Positions 7,378 through 17,023 are shown, counted from the stretch's first letter. The stretch: 58,153 nt of DNA from Saccharofermentans sp. (GCA_024692235.1 JAILMW010000023.1:1-58153); one strand, 5' to 3'. Program-made: numbers and translations. The notes: generated by a model not told the origin, from the letters alone.

Positions 7378-9111
7378 TCATGCCTCCTTGATCTTCCAGG
7401 TGCCGGCGCTTACCGAAGCATCCCAGAGCTTTTTGTATTCAGAACAGGAAGCAAGAAGAGCATCATGTCTGTCGGAAGCAATACATTCGCCGTCCTTCAT
7501 TACACATATCTTGTCCGCATTCTTGATTGTACTTAACCTGTGCGCTATAACGAGCACTGTCTTATCCTTGATGATCTCGTCGATCGCCTTGTTCATCTTG
7601 TCCTCATTCTCGGGATCCATAAAAGCCGTAGCTTCATCGAGGACTATTATCGGAGCATCCTTAAGGATCGCTCTTGCAAGAGAGATCCTCTGTCTCTCAC
7701 CGCCTGACAGCTGTTTACCGCCGTCACCTGCCATTGTCTCGATGCCTTCGGGAAGCCTTGCCAGGAACTCATCACACTGCGCTCTGCTTGCAGCCTGAAG
7801 GACCTGCTCTCTCGTAGCCGAAGGATCACCGATCAGGATATTCTCATACAAAGATGTATTGAACAGGAACTGCTCCTGGGATACATACGCCACCTGATCA
7901 TTCAGCGCTTCGAGCGTCATGTCGGTGATATCCTGACCGCCGATAGTGATCGATCCCCGGTCGATGTCATAGTAATGGACAAGGAGCTTGGCCAGAGTGG
8001 ATTTACCGCTTCCGGATTCTCCTACCAGCGCAGTAGTACTGCCCTGCTTAAGATCGAGAGAGACTCCGTGAAGCACTTCATCTTCTTCGTATCCGAAATG
8101 AACATCCCTGAAGGATACATTCCTGTCCTTACCCGTAAAGCCTGAAGTACCTTCCTTGAGCGGAGGGTGCGACATGAGCTTCTCAAGCTCCGTGATCTTG
8201 AAGTTGAGCTCGGGGAACTTACCTGCAAAGTTTAATGCCTTAAGTACAGAAGGACCCACCGCAAAGGACATGCAACATACGAGCACGAGCTTATCCAAAG
8301 TGAGGCTTCCGCCTAAGATCATGTTAGAACCTACGGGCACGATCAGGAGGACAAGACACGGAAGGACCGAGGAATATACCGCCATCCAGGGCCAGCATGC
8401 CTTATACCATGCAAGTGTAAAATCACGGTAGTTCTTTACTACATCTCCGAATCTCCTGTAGGAATCTCCGTCCTTATTAAAGACCTTGACTACTTCCATT
8501 CCGTTGACATACTCGATGATGGTATTGTTCATCGTAGAAGCGGCGCTGTAGTAAGCTTCCATCTTCGACATACCGAGGTAACCCATGATACCCATGGCGG
8601 CGCCGCCTAATACGATAGGCACAAGTGACAGGAGTCCGAGTCGCCAGTCAGTTACGAACATCAGCACGAGGATGATGACCGGGATAAGGATATTCGCGAT
8701 ACCTTCAGGAATTGCGTGAGCCAGAAGGAGCTCAACAGTATCGATATCATCGACAAAGACCTTCTTGATCCTTCCGTTACCGATCTCCCTGATATTACCC
8801 AGAGGCTGCTTCTCCAGCTTGTTCTGAAGTGATACACGAAGGTTCTTCAGAGTACTGTACGCACTTATATGAGAGAAGACCAGTCCCTGAGTATATAAGA
8901 ATGCATAGAGCACCTCACACCCCAGGAAAGCCGCTACTCTCACCATTATGAAGTTCGCGTCCAGGCTCTCGCCTCCGGTAAGGGGAGCCAGGATCTGATA
9001 GAGGAAGTAATACGGCAGGACACTGCAGATAATGCCCAGCACCATCAGTATCACTGCCGCGTATGTGTACTTTTTATATTCTCCGATATACGGAGCAACT
9101 TTCTTGAACAT
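7378..9111 (-). CDS. ABC transporter half, IrtA-like (membrane plus ATPase)
   Basis: 577 residues with the same exporter fold: six N-terminal helices, then Walker A GESGSGKST, signature LSGGERQR, Walker B IIVLDEATAFMD and H-loop AHRLST. The DEATAF variant also marks the IrtA-like member of the second pair (46048-47811), suggesting the two pairs are paralogous and keep the same A/B identity. It is first gene of the unit, behind a single box at 9143-9158. The AraC gene upstream (9198-10175) is on the same strand and probably activates it. Confidence 0.85.
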   Translation of the reverse strand: MFKKVAPYIGEYKKYTYAAVILMVLGIICSVLPYYFLYQILAPLTGGESLDANFIMVRVAAFLGCEVLYAFLYTQGLVFSHISAYSTLKNLRVSLQNKLEKQPLGNIREIGNGRIKKVFVDDIDTVELLLAHAIPEGIANILIPVIILVLMFVTDWRLGLLSLVPIVLGGAAMGIMGYLGMSKMEAYYSAASTMNNTIIEYVNGMEVVKVFNKDGDSYRRFGDVVKNYRDFTLAWYKACWPWMAVYSSVLPCLVLLIVPVGSNMILGGSLTLDKLVLVCCMSFAVGPSVLKALNFAGKFPELNFKITELEKLMSHPPLKEGTSGFTGKDRNVSFRDVHFGYEEDEVLHGVSLDLKQGSTTALVGESGSGKSTLAKLLVHYYDIDRGSITIGGQDITDMTLEALNDQVAYVSQEQFLFNTSLYENILIGDPSATREQVLQAASRAQCDEFLARLPEGIETMAGDGGKQLSGGERQRISLARAILKDAPIIVLDEATAFMDPENEDKMNKAIDEIIKDKTVLVIAHRLSTIKNADKICVMKDGECIASDRHDALLASCSEYKKLWDASVSAGTWKIKEA

Positions 9112-9142
9112 ATGCCGTTCCTTTCTTTGTTTATACTCTCCG

Positions 9143-9171
9143 ATTAGCCGAGGCTAACCATAAGGATTATA
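9143..9171 (-). promoter_or_regulatory. Box and -10 element upstream of the ABC pair
   Basis: ATTAGC-CGAG-GCTAAC at 9143-9158 lies just downstream of a minus-strand TATAAT (plus 9166-9171). No good -35 is visible at the right distance, which fits a promoter that needs the neighbouring AraC protein as activator and is also repressed through the box. Confidence 0.7.
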
Positions 9172-9197
9172 CATATACAAAGGACGGCAACTACCAA

Positions 9198-10175
9198 TTA
9201 CAGTTCTTTTTCTGACAATTTCCGCTCACGGAATCTCTTGGGACGGACATCGTAACGTTCCCTGAAGGCTTTGGCAAAATAGCTCATGTTATTATATCCG
9301 GATCTTGTAGCAGCTTCCGTCACATTGTAGCCGTCAAGAAGGAGCCTGGCTGCATATTCCAGACGCATTTCCTGCACATAGGAATGAAGCGAGGTCCCGT
9401 ATACCGAGCGAAATGCTCTGTTGAGCTTGCTCACGCTCATCTTCAGATCCTCCGCTACCATAGAAGCATCGTAATCCTTGTAGGGTTTGAGCTGTATCGT
9501 CTCGCGAAGATCATCTAATGCCCTCGCCTCATCGCGACTTACGACTACCCCTTTCTTACAGGGTTCTCCGTCATCGTGGATTATGGCATAGAGCGCCAGT
9601 GCGGTAAGTTCTATCATCTTGGAATCCATGAAGACTCTCTTAAACTCTTTGTAACGGTCCGCACTGTCTATCTCCGACAGCACGCGGTACATCTCAGGTG
9701 TTATCCTGGTCGTCCTGACTTCGTCAAATACCGCTCTCTTTATAAGGTCTGCTTCCTCCGGCATGAAATGAGTATCAAGAAGTTCCATGAACCTTTCTGT
9801 CTTCATCTGTATGCTCTTGAACATGAACCTCACTCCGCTTCTATAGTTCATGTAAGATATCCGGTCCTTATTACGATATATGCACAGATCCCCTTTGCGC
9901 ATAAAGACATTCCGGATGTCGGATCCCTTCTCGGGATCTTCTACCGACCATTCGATATCCCTGGTGAGATTGAACATGATCTGGATCTCGTCGAATCCCG
10001 CTTCCCTTATCCTTGTAGCATCCGTATCTTCGTGGAATTCGATCTCCCATCTGTAGTATGAGATATCACTGTCCGATCGCTGTCCCGATATATCCAGATC
10101 TCCTATATCGTTAAGAAGACTTCCCTTGCCGCTTATGTAGTCATCGAGTATCTCAGATGTTACCGTCTTGTTCAT
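9198..10175 (-). CDS. AraC family regulator of the ABC-ECF locus (YbtA/PchR-like)
   Basis: 325 residues: an N-terminal sensor region (about 1-215) without a clear named domain and a C-terminal AraC DNA-binding domain with two helix-turn-helix units (SMVAEDLKMSVSKLNRAF and AATRSGYNNMSYFAKAF). The ATG at 10175 follows GCGGAGGA; upstream ATGs in frame lack a ribosome site. It is immediately upstream of the ABC pair and ECF genes and has its own perfect box at 10219-10234. By analogy to YbtA, PchR and AlcR it would sense the imported chelate and activate uptake. The ligand is unknown. Confidence 0.85.
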   Translation of the reverse strand: MNKTVTSEILDDYISGKGSLLNDIGDLDISGQRSDSDISYYRWEIEFHEDTDATRIREAGFDEIQIMFNLTRDIEWSVEDPEKGSDIRNVFMRKGDLCIYRNKDRISYMNYRSGVRFMFKSIQMKTERFMELLDTHFMPEEADLIKRAVFDEVRTTRITPEMYRVLSEIDSADRYKEFKRVFMDSKMIELTALALYAIIHDDGEPCKKGVVVSRDEARALDDLRETIQLKPYKDYDASMVAEDLKMSVSKLNRAFRSVYGTSLHSYVQEMRLEYAARLLLDGYNVTEAATRSGYNNMSYFAKAFRERYDVRPKRFRERKLSEKEL

Positions 10176-10218
10176 ATCCATCCTCCGCTCTGATCTCCCG
10201 GATATCATAACACTATTT

Positions 10219-10234
10219 GTTAGCATATGCTAAC
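10219..10234. promoter_or_regulatory. Perfect metalloregulator box upstream of AraC gene
   Basis: GTTAGC-ATAT-GCTAAC, a perfect 16-bp palindrome 44 bp before the AraC start. A weak minus-strand promoter (TTAGCA inside the box, 18 bp, TATGAT at plus 10203-10208) would put the box over the -35. Confidence 0.75.
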
Positions 10235-10379
10235 CGAATTGAAAATCATGTGCGCGTAAATCGGGCGATAAAGCATGCATATGATCGAAAGATAGCATTT
10301 TTGACCGCCTTCACGGACCGTGACCCACCTTCCCGGTAGGTATAATTACCCTTGGAGAAAAACGAAAGAGAGAATAAAG

Positions 10380-11156
10380 ATGCGATACACCCAAGGCTTT
10401 TATCCGATAATCGGCAAGGAAAATCTCTCCAGGGATATATTCTCACTGACTATATGCAGTCACGAGATTGCTTCCGTTGCCGTGCCCGGACAATTCGTTC
10501 ATATCGCCCTTCCGGGGCATTCTTTAAGAAGACCGATATCCATATGCGATATTGATAAAAACGCTCATACGATAAGGATCGTATTCGCGGTAAAAGGCTC
10601 AGGGACCAGGGATCTGTCATGCCTTAATACGGGCAATACCATCGATATGATAGGCCCCCTCGGTAACGGCTTCACACTTCTTGACCGCTCTTCCAAGGTC
10701 ATCCTTATAGGAGGAGGTATAGGTACTCCTCCCATGGTAGCGATGGCTTCATATTACGGCGGTAACGCTCACGTCATTTCGGGCTTCAGAGATAAGACTA
10801 TGGTGATACTTCAGGATGAATTCAAAAGGAATACACCGAATACTTATGTGTGTACAGAAGACGGCTCGGAAGGGATAAAAGGGTTCGTGACAATGCCTCT
10901 TGAAGAACTCCTTCAAAAGGAGCATTTCGACATGGTATATGCCTGTGGTCCGATACCGATGCTAAGAGCTGTGGCGCAGGTGACAGAGCGGTATGACACG
11001 CCCTGTGAAGTATCCATGGAACAGCACATGGGATGCGGTATAGGAGCGTGTCTTGTATGCACATGCAAGATAAAGACGGAGGAAGGTATCGATTTCAAGC
11101 ATGTCTGCAAGAACGGGCCCGTATTCGATGCAAGAGAGGTGGAGTGGAATGGCTGA
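10380..11156 (+). CDS. pyrK: Dihydroorotate dehydrogenase electron-transfer subunit PyrK
   Basis: 258 residues. FAD and NAD(H)-binding ferredoxin-reductase fold (RPISICDID for FAD, GGGIGTPPMVAMA for the nucleotide) ending in a [2Fe-2S] site with CGIGACLVCTC and a final Cys in HVCKNGPVF. It passes electrons from PyrD to NAD+ in pyrimidine synthesis. ATG 10380 is chosen over upstream in-frame starts because GAAAGAGAG precedes it and the protein then has family length. It overlaps pyrD by 8 bp. No other pyr genes or PyrR attenuator are nearby. Confidence 0.93.
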   Translation: MRYTQGFYPIIGKENLSRDIFSLTICSHEIASVAVPGQFVHIALPGHSLRRPISICDIDKNAHTIRIVFAVKGSGTRDLSCLNTGNTIDMIGPLGNGFTLLDRSSKVILIGGGIGTPPMVAMASYYGGNAHVISGFRDKTMVILQDEFKRNTPNTYVCTEDGSEGIKGFVTMPLEELLQKEHFDMVYACGPIPMLRAVAQVTERYDTPCEVSMEQHMGCGIGACLVCTCKIKTEEGIDFKHVCKNGPVFDAREVEWNG

Positions 11157-12054
11157 TCTTAATGTAAATGTATTGGGACACGATTTTAAAAATCCCATAA
11201 TCATGTCTTCGGGAGTATTCGGTTACGGAAGAGAATACGAAGAATTCTTTCCTCTGGAAAAGCTCGGCGGCATGGCTACAAAAGGAACTACACTCTATAA
11301 GAGGAACGGAAGCGAAGGCAAGAGGATCACGGAGACTCCCAGCGGTCTTTTATTCTCAGTAGGCCTTCAAAATCCCGGTATCGACTACTATATAGAAAAT
11401 GAACTTCCTAACCTCCTTACGAAGAATACGAATATCCTGACCAATGTAGCTGCATCAGATAAAGATGAATACCTTAAGATAATCGACAAACTCGAGCAGA
11501 CCGACGCTCCCATAATAGAGCTCAATATCTCATGCCCCAACTTAAGCGGAGAGCCCTATGGCGTATCCTGTTCGTCTACGGAGATGATCACAAAGGCAGT
11601 TCGCGAGAGGACTAAGAAACCCCTTACGGTCAAGCTCTCTCCCAATGTGAGAAATATCGGTGAGATCGCCAGGGCGGCTGAAGCAGGAGGAGCAGATGCC
11701 GTCTCTCTTATAAATGCGATCTCAGGCATGAAGATAGATATCAATACAAGAAGGCCTTTCCTTCGTAATAATCACGGAGGTTTCTCAGGAGCAGCCATCT
11801 TCCCCATCGCTCTTCGGATGGTGTGGGAAGCTGCAAGATCCGTCAAGATACCTGTCCTCGGAATAGGCGGCGTATCTTCCGGAGAAGATGCTCTTCAGAT
11901 GATAATGGCAGGCGCTTCGTGCGTAGAAGTGGGATGTGCCATCTTCAAAGATCCCTATGCGCCCATTAGGATCATAAGAGAGATAGACGAGTGGTGTGAT
12001 GCACATAAAGTAAAAGACATCAACGAGCTTATCGGTGCCGTTCAGCCCTGGTAA
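11149..12054 (+). CDS. pyrD: Dihydroorotate dehydrogenase, catalytic subunit (type 1B)
   Basis: 301 residues, FMN TIM barrel. The active-site stretch ELNISCPN holds the catalytic Cys of class 1 enzymes, and GIGGVSSGEDALQMIMAGAS is the phosphate-binding loop for FMN. It oxidises dihydroorotate to orotate in the cytoplasm and needs PyrK, whose gene overlaps by 8 bp. The start inside the end of pyrK is preceded by GAGAGGTGGAG. A terminator follows at 12076. Confidence 0.95.
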   Translation: MADLNVNVLGHDFKNPIIMSSGVFGYGREYEEFFPLEKLGGMATKGTTLYKRNGSEGKRITETPSGLLFSVGLQNPGIDYYIENELPNLLTKNTNILTNVAASDKDEYLKIIDKLEQTDAPIIELNISCPNLSGEPYGVSCSSTEMITKAVRERTKKPLTVKLSPNVRNIGEIARAAEAGGADAVSLINAISGMKIDINTRRPFLRNNHGGFSGAAIFPIALRMVWEAARSVKIPVLGIGGVSSGEDALQMIMAGASCVEVGCAIFKDPYAPIRIIREIDEWCDAHKVKDINELIGAVQPW

Positions 12055-12075
12055 GCACCCTCCGCATAAACATTG

Positions 12076-12116
12076 AAATGCTCCTTACCCGCAACTGCGA
12101 GAAGGAGCATTTCTTT
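12076..12116 (+). terminator. Terminator after pyrKD
   Basis: Stem AAATGCTCCTT / AAGGAGCATTT (12076-12086 and 12102-12112) with a 15-base loop and a short T-rich tail. It sits between convergent genes and may also stop minus-strand transcription. Confidence 0.75.
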
Positions 12117-12142
12117 ATGCATTTAAATATATGGAAGAAGCG

Positions 12143-14758
12143 TCACTCTACATTCTTCAATGCATCGGTAAGAGGTATCCTCTTTATCCTTATCATGTCA
12201 AAGAAGGCGACTATGGCATATGCCGCAAGAAGTATCGCTACTCCCTTAACCATACCCAAGGGGCTTATGTAAGCCTCGAACCATCCGCTCATGGAATACA
12301 TCATCACGGCAAAGGCAAGCTTCAAGCCGGCGACGCTTAAGTACGAAGTAAGGAATGCAAATACCACGACCACTATCGATGTCAGAAGTATATAGAGGCT
12401 GTTGATCTCACGGTTCTCGTAGCCCAATACCTTGACCATGGATATGGAGCCCGCATTCTTCTCGATTATTATCTTTGTAAGAAGATACATTATAAGGACC
12501 GCCATTATCATGCAGACACCTGCAAGGTAATCCGCCATGCTTCCCATGGAGTGATCGAGCTGTGTCGCAAGGCTCATTACGTCTTCTCTTGTAATGACTG
12601 TATATACATGATCCTGATCCAGGTCATCTATAGTATTGCGGGCAAGGAAACCGCTGTAGGAATCCTCGTCATTGCCGAACGTCTTATTGAAGGAATCATT
12701 CTTCATGAATACCGTGAGGGCGCCGTTATATTCATCGATACCGGTGATCTTAAATGTATAGGTCTTATCGGTATAACGCTCCTTTAACGTGATGGTGTCA
12801 CCCGCATCAAGGGAGAACTTATCCGCATAAGGCCTCGAGATATATACCTCATCGTCGGCCATCTCTGAAGGAAGTGATACATAAGTACTGTCATCGATAA
12901 ATCCGTATACCGATATATCTTCTCCTACATAGACGCCGTCGATCGTCACAAGGTTCGTCACGGAGAAACGCTCTGCGGAATCATCGGATGTCGTTATATA
13001 CTGATCATCGTCATCCTTATAGTCCTTAAGGATATACTGATATGGCGAGATCAAATTATCTGCAAGCTGTGACTTATAGTGATCCAAAGTCTCGGGAAGG
13101 CCTATGGCGAATGCGAGAAGGAGCATTACGAATGCGATACCGAACAGAAGTACGATATATCCTCCGAGATTATTAAGAAGGATCCTTAATCTGAATCTTC
13201 CCATGAAGCTTATTGAAGGAAGGCGCATGGCTTTCTTACGCTTGGATGTGCTTAAGTCTCTTCGAAGGAACTTCAAAGGCGATAAGCGAAGCTTACTGTA
13301 GATAACTATAAAGTTAACGACAGTCATAAGGATAAGAGGTATCACCGTAGTCTCTATAAATGCATCTGCATTCCAGATAGTCTTATATGTCATAAGGCTG
13401 TAGGAGTTATAGTACATGCTGACTGCGACATTCTTAAAGCATGTATATCCCAAGATATTGCCGAATACCGCAGAGAGCAGTGTAACGGTTATGGGAAGCA
13501 TCATATAGTGACGCAAAAGCTCCCCTCTGGTATATCCCGTGGATCTTAATGTACCGATAACGGCTGCTTCATTGACTATCGTATTGGAAGTTGTTATCGC
13601 AAATACGAAAGCGAGAACACCGATAAAGACATAAGACAATACGCTCATCATGGACTTATCCGATCCCATGTCATCCGGCGCAAAATGAATAGCCTGGTTG
13701 GCATACTCCGGGACAAAATCGGTAAGTTCGTTAGTATCGTCATCATATTCTTCTAATGCTTCAAGAGAATCTATAACGCTGTCTATCTGATCCTGCTCGG
13801 CGGCAAGAGCGTCAACGTCTGCCTGCAGAGCTTCCGCATCATCCTGCAGAGACTGCGCTTCCGCCGTCCACTCGGGATCACCTGCCATTACAAGGTCATA
13901 GTGCTCCTCAAGTGCCGCCTGCCTCCCTTCAAGCTCCTCGCCTCTTGCTTCAAGTTCATCGCTTTGTGCCTCTATATCTTCAAGATAGGCTGTCCACTCG
14001 TCGACATTATCCGCAAGCTCCTCTGCCTCGTCCTTATCTGATGTATATCCGCCCGTAGCCGCTATCACGGCAATACGCTCCACAAGATCATCGGACCATT
14101 CCTTCTCCTGCGCTTCAGACTCGGGAGCCGTTCTGAAATCATATGCATATTGATAGATCAACGTACCGTCTACCGTATCAAAATCTTCGTCAGTTACAAG
14201 AGCTACATCGAAGTCCACCGCATTGAACATCATGTCGGAATTCTTCTTGAAGAGCGTACTGTAGTCGGACAATGCGATAAGACCTACTACTTCGTAGTCA
14301 GATCCGCCGCAGCTTATCATATCGCCTATCCTGATGTCGTTATTGGAAGCATGCATCCTGTCGATGGCGATCTCGCCTTCTGCTTCGGGAAGCCTGCCCT
14401 CATTAACGCATGCTCTGTTGATATCTTTTCTTATCCTGAATAATCTTACCGTCGCATCATCTTTGCCGTCACGGTCTATATCTTCTACTACGTCATAATA
14501 GAACTGCTCATAGATATTGATGTTATCGGGCATACTGGCGAGTAAGTCTTCCGTAGCTTCTTCCTTAAGCTCAAAATGCCCGTCCTCTATGTTATAGAGT
14601 TCATATGATTCATCTATGGCAGCCGTCATGCTGTCATTACCTACATATATTCCGGAAGCAATACCGATCATGAATATCATCAGGATAAGAAGAACGGCAT
14701 ACTTCTTAAAGTCTTTCTTAAGCTCCCTGGGGAGCCTTTTACCAAGAGGATTTCTCAT
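12143..14758 (-). CDS. ABC transporter permease, FtsX/MacB type, with extracellular coiled coil
   Basis: 871 residues. One N-terminal helix (about 20-40), a large extracellular region, two FtsX-type blocks of three helices each and a second extracellular region. Residues about 250-340 are rich in heptad-like Glu/Ala/Leu (SLQDDAEALQADVDALAAEQ) and should form a coiled-coil hairpin. It pairs with the ATPase gene 11 bp upstream. Such systems usually perform mechanical work or export peptides and lipids rather than import metals; the substrate is unknown. The start follows AAGGAGAAAGGAT. The paralogue at 24159-26393 lacks the coiled coil. Confidence 0.85.
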   Translation of the reverse strand: MRNPLGKRLPRELKKDFKKYAVLLILMIFMIGIASGIYVGNDSMTAAIDESYELYNIEDGHFELKEEATEDLLASMPDNINIYEQFYYDVVEDIDRDGKDDATVRLFRIRKDINRACVNEGRLPEAEGEIAIDRMHASNNDIRIGDMISCGGSDYEVVGLIALSDYSTLFKKNSDMMFNAVDFDVALVTDEDFDTVDGTLIYQYAYDFRTAPESEAQEKEWSDDLVERIAVIAATGGYTSDKDEAEELADNVDEWTAYLEDIEAQSDELEARGEELEGRQAALEEHYDLVMAGDPEWTAEAQSLQDDAEALQADVDALAAEQDQIDSVIDSLEALEEYDDDTNELTDFVPEYANQAIHFAPDDMGSDKSMMSVLSYVFIGVLAFVFAITTSNTIVNEAAVIGTLRSTGYTRGELLRHYMMLPITVTLLSAVFGNILGYTCFKNVAVSMYYNSYSLMTYKTIWNADAFIETTVIPLILMTVVNFIVIYSKLRLSPLKFLRRDLSTSKRKKAMRLPSISFMGRFRLRILLNNLGGYIVLLFGIAFVMLLLAFAIGLPETLDHYKSQLADNLISPYQYILKDYKDDDDQYITTSDDSAERFSVTNLVTIDGVYVGEDISVYGFIDDSTYVSLPSEMADDEVYISRPYADKFSLDAGDTITLKERYTDKTYTFKITGIDEYNGALTVFMKNDSFNKTFGNDEDSYSGFLARNTIDDLDQDHVYTVITREDVMSLATQLDHSMGSMADYLAGVCMIMAVLIMYLLTKIIIEKNAGSISMVKVLGYENREINSLYILLTSIVVVVFAFLTSYLSVAGLKLAFAVMMYSMSGWFEAYISPLGMVKGVAILLAAYAIVAFFDMIRIKRIPLTDALKNVE

Positions 14759-14769
14759 ATCCTTTCTCC

Positions 14770-15480
14770 TTACCAGTCAAGCTCCATAGCGCTTATCTTA
14801 TTCTCATTGATGATATTCTTACGTACCTTACCGTCACGCAGCTTGATCGTGTGATCGGCCATATCCTGAATGGCATTATTGTGAGTTACCATGATAACCG
14901 TATTGCCGTACTTCCGATTAACATCTTCTATGAGCTTTAATATCTCCTTGGAAGTGTTGTAATCAAGTGCTCCCGTAGGCTCGTCACAAAGAAGGATATC
15001 GGGATTCTTAACGATGGCTCTTCCGATGGAAGTCCTTTGCTGCTGACCGCCCGACAGCTGATTGGGAAGCTTATATCTGTGATCCCAGAGCCCTAAGGTA
15101 TTAAGGAGCTCATCTATATCAAGAGGATCATCGGACAGGTATGCACCTACTTCGATATTCTCCTTAACATTAAGGTTGGGGATCAGATTATAAAGCTGGA
15201 ATACGTATCCTAAGTGCTTGCGGCGATATCTTGTAAGTGCCTTCTCGTCCATATCGCGAAGCTTATCTCCCGCGATGGCGATATATCCGTCATCTGCACT
15301 GTCTATTCCGCCTATGATATTAAGAAGGGTAGACTTACCTGATCCGGAAGGTCCCAGGAGCACGCAGAACTCGCCCTTTGATACCGTAAAATCCATACCG
15401 CGAAGTACTTCCTGACGACTGTCTCCTTCACCGTAGGATTTAAATACATTACTTACTGTCAAAAATGTTTCTTCAGACAT
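14770..15480 (-). CDS. ABC transporter ATPase, MacB/LolD type
   Basis: 236 residues: Walker A GPSGSGKST, signature LSGGQQQR, Walker B ILLCDEPTGALD and H-loop MVTHN, typical of ATPases partnering FtsX-type permeases. It is followed at 11 bp by its permease. The promoter has a box in its spacer (15525-15540) and another upstream (15581-15596), so the transporter belongs to the predicted metal regulon. Confidence 0.92.
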   Translation of the reverse strand: MSEETFLTVSNVFKSYGEGDSRQEVLRGMDFTVSKGEFCVLLGPSGSGKSTLLNIIGGIDSADDGYIAIAGDKLRDMDEKALTRYRRKHLGYVFQLYNLIPNLNVKENIEVGAYLSDDPLDIDELLNTLGLWDHRYKLPNQLSGGQQQRTSIGRAIVKNPDILLCDEPTGALDYNTSKEILKLIEDVNRKYGNTVIMVTHNNAIQDMADHTIKLRDGKVRKNIINENKISAMELDW

Positions 15481-15492
15481 ACTCTCACCTCA

Positions 15493-15596
15493 ACATATGA
15501 ATTGTTGTTCATATGTAATTATAGGTTAGCATATGATAACTCACAATATATGAGCGTTTGTGCATGTGTTCCAAATAGTAGTTATCAACAGCTAAC
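15493..15596 (-). promoter_or_regulatory. Promoter of MacB-like ABC operon with two boxes and a second inverted repeat
   Basis: Minus strand: -35 TTGTGA (plus 15541-15546), 17-bp spacer, -10 TATAAT (plus 15518-15523). Box GTTAGC-ATAT-GATAAC (15525-15540) fills the spacer; box GTTATC-AACA-GCTAAC lies at 15581-15596. Downstream of the -10, ACATATGAA (15493-15501) and TTCATATGT (15508-15516) form an unrelated 9-bp inverted repeat that could be the operator of another regulator or a leader hairpin. Confidence 0.78.
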
Positions 15597-15611
15597 TATT
15601 GTTAACAATAC

Positions 15612-15650
15612 GACAAAACGATATCCCCCGGACGGATCCGAGGGATATCG
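15612..15650 (-). terminator. Terminator after xylA
   Basis: On the minus strand CGATATCCC (plus 15642-15650) pairs with GGGATATCG (plus 15619-15627), followed by TTTTGT. It lies 29 bp past the xylA stop. Confidence 0.78.
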
Positions 15651-15678
15651 CCAACACTATGAGCATCAAAACCAGAGG

Positions 15679-17004
15679 TCAGTTATTCGATAGGATGATG
15701 TTGTTAAGGACTCCTTCAAGGTATTCCTGCTTACCGGATACCGGAACGGCGGGAGCCTTGAGCTCAGCAGCCTTTGCTGCCAGTTCCTCGAGAGTAGCGT
15801 TGCCGCTTCTTACCTTCTTGCCGAGTTCGGACTCGAATGAGGAATATCTCTCTTCGAGATTCTTCTCGAGCCTTCCGTCCTCTATCATCTCCGCTGCCTT
15901 AAGAAGGCCGTAAGCGAAGGAATCCATACCCAATATGAAAGCGTGGAACATATCTTCATATGTATTGCTGGGTCTTCTGTTCTTGGAATCGAAGTTGATA
16001 CCTACGGGAAGACCGTAGTTCTTCAATATCTCATACATTGCGAGAGTTGTATCGTATACATTGCTGGGGAAACAGTCAGTATCCCAACCGAGCATGATGT
16101 CTCCCTGGTTGGCATCGATGGATCCGAGCATACCGTTAATGCGGCTGATACGAAGCTCGTGCTGGAATGTATGTCCTGCAAGAGTAGCGTGGTTAGCTTC
16201 GATATTCATCTTGAAGTCCTTATCAAGACCATACTCGCGAAGGAAACCGATAGCCGTAGCGGCATCGTAATCATACTGGTGCTTCATGGGCTCCTTGGGC
16301 TTAGGCTCGATAAGGAATGTACCGGTAAATCCGATCTTTCTTCCGTAGTCTCTTGCCATCTTCATGAGATTAGCGATATTCTCCTGCTCGAACTTGACCT
16401 TTGTATTAAGGAGCGTCTCATATCCTTCTCTTCCGCCCCAGAATACATAGCCTCTTCCGCCGAGCTTGACTGTAAGCTCGAGAGCCTTCTTTACCTGAGC
16501 TGCAGCAAAGCAGTAGACATCTATATCGTTAGTGCTTCCGGCACCGTTCATGAACCTGGGATTGGAGAACATATTGGCAGTTCCCCAAAGGAGCTTGATG
16601 TCAGTTCCCTTTGTCTTCTCAAGTATATAATCAGTGATCTCGTCAAGTCTTCTGTTAGTCTCGTTGATGTCGTCTGCTTCAGGTACGATATCCACATCGT
16701 GGAAGCAGTAGTACTTGATGCCGAGCTTCTTCATGAACTCTATACCCGCATCGACCTTCGCCTTTGCGTGCTCCATCGTTCCTTCCTGTGCAGCACCGAA
16801 TCTCTTGTCGATAGTACCTCTGCCGAACATGTCGACACCGTTAGCACAGAGGTTGTGCCACCATGCCATGGAGAAAGGCAGATGCTCACTCATCTTCTTA
16901 CCCATGACGATCCTGTCCGGATCATAGTACTTGAATGCGAAAGGATTCTTGCTTGAAGGTCCTTCGTACTTTATCTCGGGTATTCCCTTAAAGATCTCTT
17001 CCAT
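15679..17004 (-). CDS. xylA: Xylose isomerase
   Basis: 441 residues, class II xylose isomerase (D-xylose to D-xylulose; Mg, Mn or Co dependent). Motifs seen: catalytic His in YYCFHDVD, VFWGGREGYE, metal ligands in EPKPKEP and EANHATLAGHTFQHEL, and DANQGD. ATG 17004 follows a perfect AAGGAGGT. It is 19 bp downstream of gpmA and shares the boxed gpmA promoter, since no promoter is evident in the gap. No xylulokinase or xylose transporter gene is adjacent, which is unusual for xylA. Confidence 0.95.
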   Translation of the reverse strand: MEEIFKGIPEIKYEGPSSKNPFAFKYYDPDRIVMGKKMSEHLPFSMAWWHNLCANGVDMFGRGTIDKRFGAAQEGTMEHAKAKVDAGIEFMKKLGIKYYCFHDVDIVPEADDINETNRRLDEITDYILEKTKGTDIKLLWGTANMFSNPRFMNGAGSTNDIDVYCFAAAQVKKALELTVKLGGRGYVFWGGREGYETLLNTKVKFEQENIANLMKMARDYGRKIGFTGTFLIEPKPKEPMKHQYDYDAATAIGFLREYGLDKDFKMNIEANHATLAGHTFQHELRISRINGMLGSIDANQGDIMLGWDTDCFPSNVYDTTLAMYEILKNYGLPVGINFDSKNRRPSNTYEDMFHAFILGMDSFAYGLLKAAEMIEDGRLEKNLEERYSSFESELGKKVRSGNATLEELAAKAAELKAPAVPVSGKQEYLEGVLNNIILSNN

Positions 17005-17023
17005 ATTGATTACCTCCTTGATA

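Noticed and set aside
10341..10346. TATAAT upstream of pyrK as a mapped promoter
   Set aside because: No acceptable -35 lies 16-18 bp upstream; the TTGACC near 10301 is too far away. Possible, but not supported.
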